Both the position numbers and the translations under genes were made by a program. A DNA stretch of 8,319 nt from Clostridia bacterium (GTDB taxonomy: Bacteria; Bacillota_A; Clostridia; UBA1381): positions 1-8,319 of the forward strand of contig JAFZNF010000042.1 in the NCBI GenBank assembly GCA_017553025.1, in the 5' to 3' direction. The notes beneath the pieces are model-generated. The model saw only the letters and a program-made list of their open reading frames with translations, was not told where the DNA came from and searched no databases. Below, piece after piece: positions 1 to 6,085 of this stretch. Numbering within the stretch: position 1 is the first letter of the stretch; each line of letters starts with the position of its first letter.

Positions 1-2396
1 CGCTCAATTTCGCGCATATTGTCGCCAAAAAGTTCGCATTGCTCTTTATATCTCTTATCGGCAATTTCCAAAAGTCTTTCACGAATGTCTGCTTTTGTTA
101 TTGTATCAATTTCGCTCTTTGCAACCGTAAACTCGCCGTTTGCCATAAGAATTTGATTTGCAAATTCTGTAAGCGCCTTGATATTCCAATTTTCAGGGAT
201 ATCGGTAATACCGATAAAATCATCAAGTGCAGAGTCAATAGCAGCCTCCATCATATTCCTGATTGTACCCGAAATGTCCTCGCCGTCCAAAACCATCTGA
301 CGCTGTGCATAGATGATTTTTCTCTGTTCATTCATTACCTCATCATACTGCAAAACGTGTCTTCGTGCATCAAAATGACGGCTTTCCAGATTTTTCTGCG
401 CATTTTCTATGGACTTAGAAAGTATTGATGCCTCAATCGGCTCATCTTCTGCAATTCCGAGCGAGGAAACCATATTTTTAACTCTGTCCGAGCCGAAAAT
501 ACGCATCAGGTCGTCCTCTAAAGAGAGATAGAACTTTGATTTACCAGGGTCGCCCTGACGTCCTGCACGTCCCCTGAGCTGATTATCTATACGCCTTGAC
601 TCGTGACGCTCTGTACCTATTATAAATAATCCGCCTGCCGCTTTAACTTCTTCCTGCTCGTCCGCAAGTTCCGCCTTAAATTTATCGTTAAGCTCATTAA
701 ACTTTGCTCTCGCTTCCAAAATTTCAGCATCGTCTGTTTCTGCGTGACCCGTCGCCTCTGTCATAAGCATCTCGATTTTTTCGTCGGTCATATCCTCATT
801 ATCGGCCTTTTTTGCTATAAGCTGTTTTAAAAGCTCGTGCTTTGCCATATACTCAGCATTTCCGCCAAGGATAATGTCGGTGCCTCGACCTGCCATATTT
901 GTGGCGATTGTAACCGCTCCCTTTTTACCTGCCTGTGCGACAATTTCAGCCTCTTTTGCGTGATATTTTGCATTCAATACCTCGTGTTTTATCCCCTCGC
1001 GCTTTAAAAGAGCTGATAAAACCTCCGACTTATCAACATTTGTCGTACCTACCAAGACAGGCTGTCCCTTTTCGTTACATTCCTTTATTTTGCGTATTAC
1101 CGCCATATATTTACCCTTTTCGGTACGGTAAACGCTGTCGTGTTCATCAATTCTTGCAATCGGTTTATTTGTAGGCACTTCAACGCAGTCAAGCCTGTAA
1201 ATCTGCTGAAATTCCTCCTCCTCTGTCAGTGCTGTACCCGTCATACCCGAGAGCTTTTTATAAAGGCGGAAATAGTTCTGGAAAGTGATTGTCGCAAGCG
1301 TCTTTGACTCATTTTCTACATTAACGCCCTCTTTTGCCTCAATCGCCTGATGAAGTCCGTCAGAGTAACGCCTTCCGGGCATAATTCTTCCCGTAAACTC
1401 GTCAACTATCTGCACCTCTCCGTTTTGTACCACATACTGTCTGTCACGGTGCATAACACCGTTTGCGGAAAGCGCCTGATTTATATGATGCTGGATTTTC
1501 ATATTATCGGGGTCGGCTAAATTTTCAATATTAAAATACCGCTCCGCCTTTTCTATTCCGCGCTTGGTGAGGGTAGCCGTCCTTGCTTTTTCATCTACTA
1601 TATAGTCACAGTCTGCATCATCATCTAAAACCTTATCGTCCTCTTCTGTAACAACCATTTTTTTAAGGCTTTTTGCAAATCTGTCAGCGGCTTTATAGAG
1701 GTCATTTGCCGCCTCGCCCATACCTGATATGATTAAAGGCGTTCTCGCCTCGTCAATCAAAATGGAGTCCACTTCGTCTACTATGGCATAGTTATGCCCT
1801 CTTTGTACCTGCTGTTCCTTATATGTCACCATATTATCACGAAGATAATCAAATCCCATTTCATTATTAGTTCCGTAGGTAATATCGGCAGCATATGCCG
1901 CTTTTCTGGCATCATTATCAATGTCGTGAATAATAAGACCTACCGAAAGTCCCAAAAATTTATAAACTTTGCCCATCCACTCAGAGTCGCGCTTTGCAAG
2001 ATAATCATTTACGGTAACTATATGTACACCGTTACCTGTAAGCGCGTTAAGATATGCGGGGAGTGTTGAAACGAGAGTTTTTCCTTCACCTGTTTTCATT
2101 TCGGCAATTCTTCCCTGATGCAGTATTATTCCGCCGATTACCTGAACATAAAAGTGTTTCATTCCAAGCACACGCCAGCTGGCCTCTCGCACAACCGCAA
2201 ATGCCTCAGGAAGAAGACTGTCCAGATCCTCGCCTCCTGCTATACGTTTTTTGAATTCTTCGGTTTTTGCGGCAAGCTCCTTATCAGAAAGTGCCTGCAT
2301 TTGCGGCTCAAGCTCCATAACCTTGTCCGCAATCGGTGTTACACGCTTTAGCTCTCTTTGCGAATAAGTACCGAAAATCTTATCAAAAAGTCCCAT
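1..2396 (-). CDS. secA: Preprotein translocase ATPase SecA (C-terminus cut off by window edge)
   Basis: SecA is the cytoplasmic and membrane-peripheral ATPase that pushes unfolded preproteins through SecYEG. The frame is open from the ATG at 2396 to the left edge (798 codons) with no stop. The N-terminus MGLFDKIFG is typical. Walker A GEGKT is at residues 103-107, Walker B DEVD at 207-210, motif V GRGTD at 503-507 and motif [13 protein letters not shown] at 606-616, so both nucleotide-binding domains, the preprotein cross-linking region and part of the helical scaffold are present. About 100 residues separate motifs V and VI, against roughly 30 in Bacillus-type SecA; the extra acidic, helix-prone segment is known to me from clostridial SecAs. 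Roughly 100 C-terminal residues are probably missing, so any zinc-binding tail cannot be judged. The start is supported by GAGG at 2403-2406, six bases upstream. It follows spoVFB on the same strand, but a terminator lies between them. Confidence 0.97.
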   Translation of the reverse strand, partial: MGLFDKIFGTYSQRELKRVTPIADKVMELEPQMQALSDKELAAKTEEFKKRIAGGEDLDSLLPEAFAVVREASWRVLGMKHFYVQVIGGIILHQGRIAEMKTGEGKTLVSTLPAYLNALTGNGVHIVTVNDYLAKRDSEWMGKVYKFLGLSVGLIIHDIDNDARKAAYAADITYGTNNEMGFDYLRDNMVTYKEQQVQRGHNYAIVDEVDSILIDEARTPLIISGMGEAANDLYKAADRFAKSLKKMVVTEEDDKVLDDDADCDYIVDEKARTATLTKRGIEKAERYFNIENLADPDNMKIQHHINQALSANGVMHRDRQYVVQNGEVQIVDEFTGRIMPGRRYSDGLHQAIEAKEGVNVENESKTLATITFQNYFRLYKKLSGMTGTALTEEEEFQQIYRLDCVEVPTNKPIARIDEHDSVYRTEKGKYMAVIRKIKECNEKGQPVLVGTTNVDKSEVLSALLKREGIKHEVLNAKYHAKEAEIVAQAGKKGAVTIATNMAGRGTDIILGGNAEYMAKHELLKQLIAKKADNEDMTDEKIEMLMTEATGHAETDDAEILEARAKFNELNDKFKAELADEQEEVKAAGGLFIIGTERHESRRIDNQLRGRAGRQGDPGKSKFYLSLEDDLMRIFGSDRVKNMVSSLGIAEDEPIEASILSKSIENAQKNLESRHFDARRHVLQYDEVMNEQRKIIYAQRQMVLDGEDISGTIRNMMEAAIDSALDDFIGITDIPENWNIKALTEFANQILMANGEFTVAKSEIDTITKADIRERLLEIADKRYKEQCELFGDNMREIE

Positions 2397-2456
2397 AATA
2401 CACCTCGTCAATTGTTTATTTAAAGTACACATATTCCCATAATATACCTGTTTTAC

Positions 2457-2485
2457 AGTATAACACAAATGCAAAGGAATTACTA
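2457..2485 (-). promoter_or_regulatory. Candidate extended -10 promoter for secA
   Basis: Read on the minus strand, TGTTATACT (2465 down to 2457) matches the extended -10 form TGnTATAAT with one mismatch in the hexamer. Seventeen bases upstream the -35 position holds TAGTAA (2485-2480), which is poor, as is common where an extended -10 is used. Transcription would start near 2450 and give a leader of about 54 nt. A competing reading uses TATATT a little downstream with TTGTGT as -35 (spacer 16). The presence of a secA promoter in this gap is likely because a terminator closes the preceding operon; the exact site is less certain. Confidence 0.4.
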
Positions 2486-2489
2486 TACT

Positions 2490-2510
2490 TTTTTCAAAAT
2501 TTGTGAAAAA
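2490..2510. repeat. Perfect A/T-rich inverted repeat upstream of secA promoter
   Basis: Arms TTTTTCA (2490-2496) and TGAAAAA (2504-2510) are exact reverse complements around a 7-base centre. It sits just upstream of the proposed secA -35 position and overlaps the poly-U side of the spoVFAB terminator. It could be a binding site, an UP-like A/T tract, or chance in A/T-rich DNA. I cannot assign it to a known regulator. Confidence 0.3.
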
Positions 2511-2547
2511 GTTTAAAAGGACACGAAAGAAAAAATCTCCCGTGTCC
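2505..2547 (-). terminator. Rho-independent terminator of the spoVFAB operon
   Basis: GGACACG (2519-2525) pairs perfectly with CGTGTCC (2541-2547) across a 15-base loop. Read on the minus strand the hairpin is followed by TTTTAAACTTTTT, a broken U-tract. It lies 28 bases past the spoVFB stop and before secA, as expected for the end of a spoVFA-spoVFB transcript. The other flank is also T-rich on the plus strand (TTTTTTCTTTT), so the element might work in both directions, but no plus-strand gene approaches it. The large loop and interrupted U-tract suggest moderate efficiency. Confidence 0.65.
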
Positions 2548-2574
2548 CCTTTTTTCTTTTGGAAATATATATAA

Positions 2575-3153
2575 TCAGCACAATATTGGCTGTAATTGTT
2601 TGCCCGACAGTGCCGCCTCTGCGCTTGGTATAATTTTTGTCATATCCGCAACAAGAGAATTCGGCTTTTTTATACAGTCATCCTGACCGAAAGGCACAAA
2701 ATATATGTTTTTACTGTTCAGTAAAAAGCCTATGTTTTTTGCGGCATTTCCAAGTCCGTCATTTGTTGAAACAGCGATAAGCACAGGCTTTCCTCCGCGC
2801 AGATGCGCTTTTGCCGCCATAGTCACCGAGCTGTCAGCTATACCGTTTGCAAGCTTTGCAAGCGTATTTCCCGTACACGGTGCTATTATAAGTAAATCAA
2901 GATAGCTTTTAGGTCCTATCGGCTCCGCCTCTTTTACCGATTTTATTATAGGATTTCCGCAAATCATATTAAGGCGGCTAACAAAATCTGCCGCTTTCCC
3001 AAACCTTGTATCGGTAGAAAATGCCGTCTCGCTCATTATCGGGAAAATGTCCGCATCTGTTGCTGCGAGCTTTTCAGCCTCCTTTATAACTCTTGCAAAG
3101 GTACAAAACGAGCCGGTCATAGCAAAGCCGACGGTTTTGCCTTTTAATTCCAC
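2575..3153 (-). CDS. spoVFB: Dipicolinate synthase subunit B (flavoprotein-like)
   Basis: This 192-residue protein is the B subunit of dipicolinate synthase (also DpaB), which with SpoVFA oxidises the lysine-pathway intermediate dihydrodipicolinate to dipicolinic acid for the spore core. It has the flavoprotein (HFCD-like) fold signature: [10 protein letters not shown] at residues 10-19, where phosphate and flavin bind in the family, and [18 protein letters not shown] at 91-108, followed by [13 protein letters not shown] at 123-135. Length is close to the Bacillus protein (about 200). The start is GTG at 3153: an ATG overlapping it is out of frame and soon meets a stop, while GGAGGT lies 7 bases upstream of the GTG. 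Only three bases separate it from the spoVFA stop, so the two are co-transcribed and probably translationally coupled. A terminator follows. Expression is expected in the mother cell late in sporulation. Confidence 0.93.
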   Translation of the reverse strand: MELKGKTVGFAMTGSFCTFARVIKEAEKLAATDADIFPIMSETAFSTDTRFGKAADFVSRLNMICGNPIIKSVKEAEPIGPKSYLDLLIIAPCTGNTLAKLANGIADSSVTMAAKAHLRGGKPVLIAVSTNDGLGNAAKNIGFLLNSKNIYFVPFGQDDCIKKPNSLVADMTKIIPSAEAALSGKQLQPILC

Positions 3154-3156
3154 ATT

Positions 3157-3999
3157 TTACACCTCCGTTTCCGAAAGAATGTTCATTATAGTTTCCTTTA
3201 TTATTTTTCCGGAGGTTATGGGTGCGGTTTTTCCCGGGAGCGACAGAGCCCATATAACGTTTTTGCCAAGCCGTTTTGCGGCCTCAAAATCAACTCCGCC
3301 AGGTTTTGACGCAACATCTAATATCAAAGCGTCGCTTCTGATATTTTTAAGCACTGCCTCGCCCAAAACTTCGGCAGGTACTGTGTTTATAACCAAGTCA
3401 AATTTTGATACCTCTCCCTCTAAGTTTCCAGTATGTACCGCGTCTAAGCCTTTTTCTCTTATCCACGCAAAATCAGCACACTTTCTTGCAGAAACGCAAA
3501 CCTTACTGCCCAAAGCTTTAAATTTATCAGCAATTACCTTTCCAACACGCCCATATCCAACGACTAATACACGGCTCTCGAAAAGTGTTATCGGCATTTC
3601 CGAAAGCGCTATCTCTATTACGCCCTCCGCCGTTGGGACTGCATTTTGAATTATCAGCTCCTCCCTTTCAAAATAATCTATATAAGCAATCCCACTGCTT
3701 TTTAAGGCATTTTCAGCATCTTTTGGCATTTTGCCGCCCAAAACAAGACAGGTTTTGTCTACCCTTTCAATCACATCGGAAAGCATTATTTTATGCTTTG
3801 CAAAAGGTGCGTTTATGGTTATTCCGTCAGCACTTACGGGAATGGGCAAAATCAAAATTTCCGCTTTTTTCATTTCGTCAAGAGGTGTTTCCTCCTCCGA
3901 AATTCCGATTGCCGAAACCTCAAAATTCTCCTCCTCCAGAAGTTTTTTTACTGTAACCTGACGCAGGTCGCCTCCCAGCACACATACAGACTTTCTCAC
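3157..3999 (-). CDS. spoVFA: Dipicolinate synthase subunit A (NAD(P)-binding dehydrogenase-like)
   Basis: This 280-residue protein (also DpaA) is the dehydrogenase-like partner of SpoVFB. The N-terminal domain opens with VLGGDLRQ (7-14), the counterpart of the Bacillus IGGDARQ. PTAEGVIEIA at 122-131 precedes a Rossmann nucleotide-binding loop GYGRVG at 148-153. Further family motifs are INTVPA (204-209), LDVASKPGGVDF (227-238) and LPGKTAPITSGKII (254-267). Length is near the roughly 300 residues of the Bacillus protein. The start is GTG at 3999, preceded 8 bases upstream by a G-rich AAGGGGG site; an ATG six bases further upstream is in another frame. It is first in a two-gene operon with spoVFB. 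A mother-cell-type promoter candidate lies immediately upstream and the MATE terminator isolates it from the preceding unit. Confidence 0.94.
   Translation of the reverse strand: MRKSVCVLGGDLRQVTVKKLLEEENFEVSAIGISEEETPLDEMKKAEILILPIPVSADGITINAPFAKHKIMLSDVIERVDKTCLVLGGKMPKDAENALKSSGIAYIDYFEREELIIQNAVPTAEGVIEIALSEMPITLFESRVLVVGYGRVGKVIADKFKALGSKVCVSARKCADFAWIREKGLDAVHTGNLEGEVSKFDLVINTVPAEVLGEAVLKNIRSDALILDVASKPGGVDFEAAKRLGKNVIWALSLPGKTAPITSGKIIKETIMNILSETEV
3161..3166 (-). promoter_or_regulatory. Ribosome binding site deciding the spoVFB GTG start
   Basis: GGAGGT on the minus strand (3166-3161) lies 7 bases before the GTG at 3153 and inside the last codons of spoVFA. It favours the in-frame GTG; the overlapping ATG is read in another frame that stops after three codons. 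Confidence 0.8.
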
Positions 4000-4019
4000 T
4001 TTCCATACCCCCTTTTTAC

Positions 4020-4046
4020 CATAATATGAGGGATAGCAGTTTTTGT
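4020..4046 (-). promoter_or_regulatory. Candidate sigma-K (or sigma-E) promoter of spoVFAB
   Basis: On the minus strand AC (4046-4045) is followed by 16 bases and CATATTATG (4028-4020). The sigma-K consensus of Bacillus is AC-N16/17-CATANNNTA, so only the last base differs. The same box matches six of eight positions of the sigma-E -10 (CATACAAT). Both are mother-cell sigma factors, which fits dipicolinate synthase. The predicted start, near 4013, leaves a leader of only about 14 nt, with the ribosome binding site almost at the RNA 5' end, which is a weakness. No good vegetative promoter is visible in this gap. Confidence 0.45.
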
Positions 4047-4051
4047 TAAAG

Positions 4052-4078
4052 AAAAAAACCGCTTAGAGCGGCTTTTTT
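4052..4078 (-). terminator. Terminator of the DUF5662-MATE operon, containing the MATE stop codon
   Basis: CCGCT (4059-4063) pairs with AGCGG (4067-4071) around a 3-base loop. It is flanked by seven A's (4052-4058) and six T's (4073-4078) on the plus strand, so the hairpin has a U-tract in either direction and the stem could extend through A-U pairs. On the minus strand it ends the MATE transcript: the MATE TAA stop (4065-4063) starts in the loop and runs into the 3' arm. No plus-strand gene approaches from the left. Confidence 0.85.
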
Positions 4079-5412
4079 AAATCTTTAAAAAATTTTATTC
4101 CTAAAGGAATTGCACAAATTGATGTTATGCCGTCTGCAATCGGCTGTGAGTACTGCACTCCTGAAATACCGATATATCTGGGGAGTATGAGAATTAGCGG
4201 AATAAAGAATATTCCCTGGCGCATACAGGACAAAAATGTCGCCGTCCACGATTTGCCGGTCACCTGAAGCGTAGTGCTGCAGGTATTATTTATCGGAATA
4301 AGTACGAGTGCAAAGCATTGTGCACGAAGTGCCGTAATTCCGTATTCTACCACCTTTATGTCATTTTTTGTGAACATTGACATAACATTCCTTGCAAATA
4401 CGAACACAGGCACGCCGAGTAAAACCGCAACCAAAAGACTTGCAAAAAACGTGAAATTAAACGCCTTTTTTACCCTGTCATACTTTTTCGCGCCGTAGTT
4501 TATGTCCACAACAGGCTGGTACCCCTGTCCTATACCGAGCATAACCGCAAAAATCATCATAAATATCTTTCCTACTATGCTCATTGCGGCTACCGCCGCA
4601 TCTCCGTATTTTGCGGCGCTTACATTGAGAAGCATTGTCGCAAAAGAGGCAAATCCCTGCCTTGCAAGAGACGGAAGTCCCGTTTTAAAGATATTTAAAT
4701 ATGTTTTTACAGAGCAGGATATTCTTCTTACTGACAGTTTTACCGCACTTTTCCCTGTCAAAAAGCAGGAAAGCAATATAAAAAAGCTTATAATCTGACT
4801 TAAAAATGTTGCAATCGCCGCTCCCGCGGTTCCCATATTAAAAACGAATATAAAAAGCGGGTCAAGACCTATATTTATAACCGCACCCGAAACCACTCCG
4901 AGCATTCCGAATTTTGCCTTTCCCTGATACCTGAGAATATTATTAAGCGCATATACGCCCATCATAAATGGTGCGCCTAACACAATGTACCTGCCGTAGC
5001 TTACGGCATACGGAAGTATAGTGTCTGTTGCTCCGAAGCTCTTCATTAGCTGAGGCATTTTAAAGGATACACCCAAAATCAGCAGAATTCCGAAAAGTAT
5101 CCCGCAAAAAAGCGCTGATGACGCCACTTCTTGTGCCTCATCGCCCTTTTTTTCGCCTAAAAGACGGGAAATTATGCTGCCCGAACCCATTCCTATAGTA
5201 AAGCCTATTGCCTGAATTATCGCCATAAGCGAAAACACCACACCGACTGCGCCAGATGCGCTTGTCCCTATTCTTGAAACAAAATATGCGTCTGCGCTGT
5301 TATAGATTGCTGACACAAGCATACTTATTACCGTCGGCACGGCAAGAGATATAATGAGCCGCCTAACGGGGGTTTCAGTCATTTTCTTGTACTGCTTTTC
5401 CTGCGTGTTCAT
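4063..5412 (-). CDS. MATE family efflux transporter
   Basis: A 449-residue integral membrane protein of the MATE (multidrug and toxic compound extrusion) family, predicted to export organic cations or other small molecules using a Na+ or H+ gradient; the substrate cannot be told from sequence. Hydrophobic segments run throughout and fit the usual twelve helices in two halves. Recognisable family stretches are IISLAVPTVISMLVSAIYN (20-38), RLLGEKKGDEA (83-93), INIGLDPLFIFVFNMGTAGA (179-198) and, in the second half, GIGQGYQPVVDINYGAKKYD (293-312), as in MepA-like members. The C-terminus is short and basic. The ATG is two bases past the stop of the DUF5662 gene, and the only SD-like run (GGCGG, 5426-5430) is 13 bases away, so translation is probably coupled. 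The stop lies within a terminator hairpin. Confidence 0.93.
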   Translation of the reverse strand: MNTQEKQYKKMTETPVRRLIISLAVPTVISMLVSAIYNSADAYFVSRIGTSASGAVGVVFSLMAIIQAIGFTIGMGSGSIISRLLGEKKGDEAQEVASSALFCGILFGILLILGVSFKMPQLMKSFGATDTILPYAVSYGRYIVLGAPFMMGVYALNNILRYQGKAKFGMLGVVSGAVINIGLDPLFIFVFNMGTAGAAIATFLSQIISFFILLSCFLTGKSAVKLSVRRISCSVKTYLNIFKTGLPSLARQGFASFATMLLNVSAAKYGDAAVAAMSIVGKIFMMIFAVMLGIGQGYQPVVDINYGAKKYDRVKKAFNFTFFASLLVAVLLGVPVFVFARNVMSMFTKNDIKVVEYGITALRAQCFALVLIPINNTCSTTLQVTGKSWTATFLSCMRQGIFFIPLILILPRYIGISGVQYSQPIADGITSICAIPLGIKFFKDLKKPL

Positions 5413-5414
5413 AT

Positions 5415-5939
5415 TTAGTATTTATCCGCCTTTCGTATATGCGAAAAGGTCTTGTCTTCTCCCTTTTCCTTTAGCATAATGAGCCACTCCTCAAGCAAAT
5501 CGGAAGTTTCGCTGTCTATTAAGCGTTTCCCTTTTCCGCCCAAAAAATACTCAAGCGGATATGCGTCACTGTAATCCTTTCCCTTATAAATACGGCTTGC
5601 CGCAACCCTGTCGCAAAACATTTCCTTTACATATTTAATCGGCATTTTCACAGGTCCGTATTCCCTCGTTTGGGGGCGGTAATCGGTCCAATATTCAAAA
5701 TGATGCTTATTTCGCCCCTTATGATGAAGCCACGCATCGGAATAGCCTTTTTTTGCGCGTTCTCCGACATTGGGACTTTTATCGCCTTGATAGTATTTTG
5801 CTCCGAGAAAGAACTCGGAGGGCATATATTTTGATAAATCGTGAAAAAGTCCCTGCCATAATATGCCTGCTTTTTTGCAGTTTCGTATTACTTCGTGCCT
5901 GTGTTTTGTAATGGTAATAAAGTGCCTTATCGCTTTCAT
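5415..5939 (-). CDS. DUF5662 family protein, HD-hydrolase-like His/Asp pattern
   Basis: A 174-residue soluble, basic protein that I match to DUF5662, a Firmicutes family with no established function. From the ATG at 5939, the visible pattern is KHRHEVIRN (12-20), GLFHDLSKYMPSEF (30-43), LHHKGRNKHHFEYW (71-84) and MFCDRVAAS (107-115). The order His, His-Asp, paired His, Asp (for example H15, H33-D34, H72/H73, H79/H80, D110) resembles metal-binding residues of HD-domain phosphohydrolases; that link is inference, not a known activity. A longer reading from TTG at 5966 is possible in frame but unlikely: that TTG overlaps the promoter -10 box, whereas AAGGAG lies 7 bases before the ATG. It is first in an operon with the MATE gene (2-base gap), which may or may not mean a shared role. 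Confidence 0.8.
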   Translation of the reverse strand: MKAIRHFITITKHRHEVIRNCKKAGILWQGLFHDLSKYMPSEFFLGAKYYQGDKSPNVGERAKKGYSDAWLHHKGRNKHHFEYWTDYRPQTREYGPVKMPIKYVKEMFCDRVAASRIYKGKDYSDAYPLEYFLGGKGKRLIDSETSDLLEEWLIMLKEKGEDKTFSHIRKADKY

Positions 5940-5946
5940 TTTTATT

Positions 5947-5952
5947 CTCCTT
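5947..5952 (-). promoter_or_regulatory. Ribosome binding site fixing the DUF5662 start at 5939
   Basis: AAGGAG on the minus strand, 7 bases before the ATG at 5939-5937. It lies inside the longer open frame that begins with TTG at 5966, and so argues against that longer start. Confidence 0.85.
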
Positions 5953-5965
5953 ATTTTACTTCTCA

Positions 5966-5994
5966 ATTATAACATTAAAATATTTCTTTTTCAA
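5966..5994 (-). promoter_or_regulatory. Vegetative (sigma-A) promoter of the DUF5662-MATE operon
   Basis: On the minus strand TTGAAA (5994-5989), a 17-base spacer and TATAAT (5971-5966) match the consensus in 11 of 12 positions. Transcription would start near 5959 and give a leader of about 20 nt with AAGGAG before the ATG. It is back to back with the plus-strand promoter at 6018-6046; the two -35 boxes are 23 bases apart. Confidence 0.85.
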
Positions 5995-6017
5995 GTATAT
6001 AATCCTGCCCATTTTCT

Positions 6018-6046
6018 TTGACAAACATAATATTTTTGTGTATAAT
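6018..6046 (+). promoter_or_regulatory. Perfect-consensus vegetative promoter of DUF512-der
   Basis: TTGACA (6018-6023), exactly 17 bases, then TATAAT (6041-6046): every hexamer position fits the sigma-A consensus. Predicted start is near 6053, leaving about 33 nt before the ATG at 6086. I see no operator or attenuator in the leader, which suggests strong constitutive transcription. Confidence 0.9.
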
Positions 6047-6074
6047 ATTGGCAGAGTTTAAAAAAACCTGTACG

Positions 6075-6080
6075 AGGGAG
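6075..6080 (+). promoter_or_regulatory. Ribosome binding site of the DUF512 gene
   Basis: AGGGAG, 5 bases before the ATG at 6086; it supports that ATG as the start. Confidence 0.75.
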
Positions 6081-6085
6081 TTATT

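Noticed and set aside
39..2351. Plus-strand open frames inside secA
   Set aside because: They are antisense to an uninterrupted SecA frame and resemble no family I know.
2420..2440. Six-codon open frame (MGICVL) in the secA leader on the minus strand, a possible SecM-like leader peptide
   Set aside because: It is far too short for a secretion-monitor peptide, has only a weak ribosome binding site, and no competing hairpins are evident.
2505..2560. Reading the 2519-2547 hairpin as a plus-strand terminator
   Set aside because: A T-rich tract follows on that side, but no plus-strand gene lies to its left, so the minus-strand role after spoVFB explains it better.
3047..3649. 200-codon open frame on the plus strand across spoVFA and spoVFB
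   Set aside because: It lies antisense to two well-supported genes, has no recognisable domain and no evident ribosome binding site; it is best explained as a shadow of their codon pattern.
4063..5939. DUF5662-MATE pair as a defence or toxin-antitoxin system
   Set aside because: Neither protein carries toxin, nuclease or defence-type motifs, and there are no signs of transfer in the surrounding sequence.
5975..6003. Second plus-strand promoter-like pair TTAAAA-17-TATAAT
   Set aside because: The -35 match is weak and a perfect promoter lies just downstream; it overlaps the minus-strand promoter.
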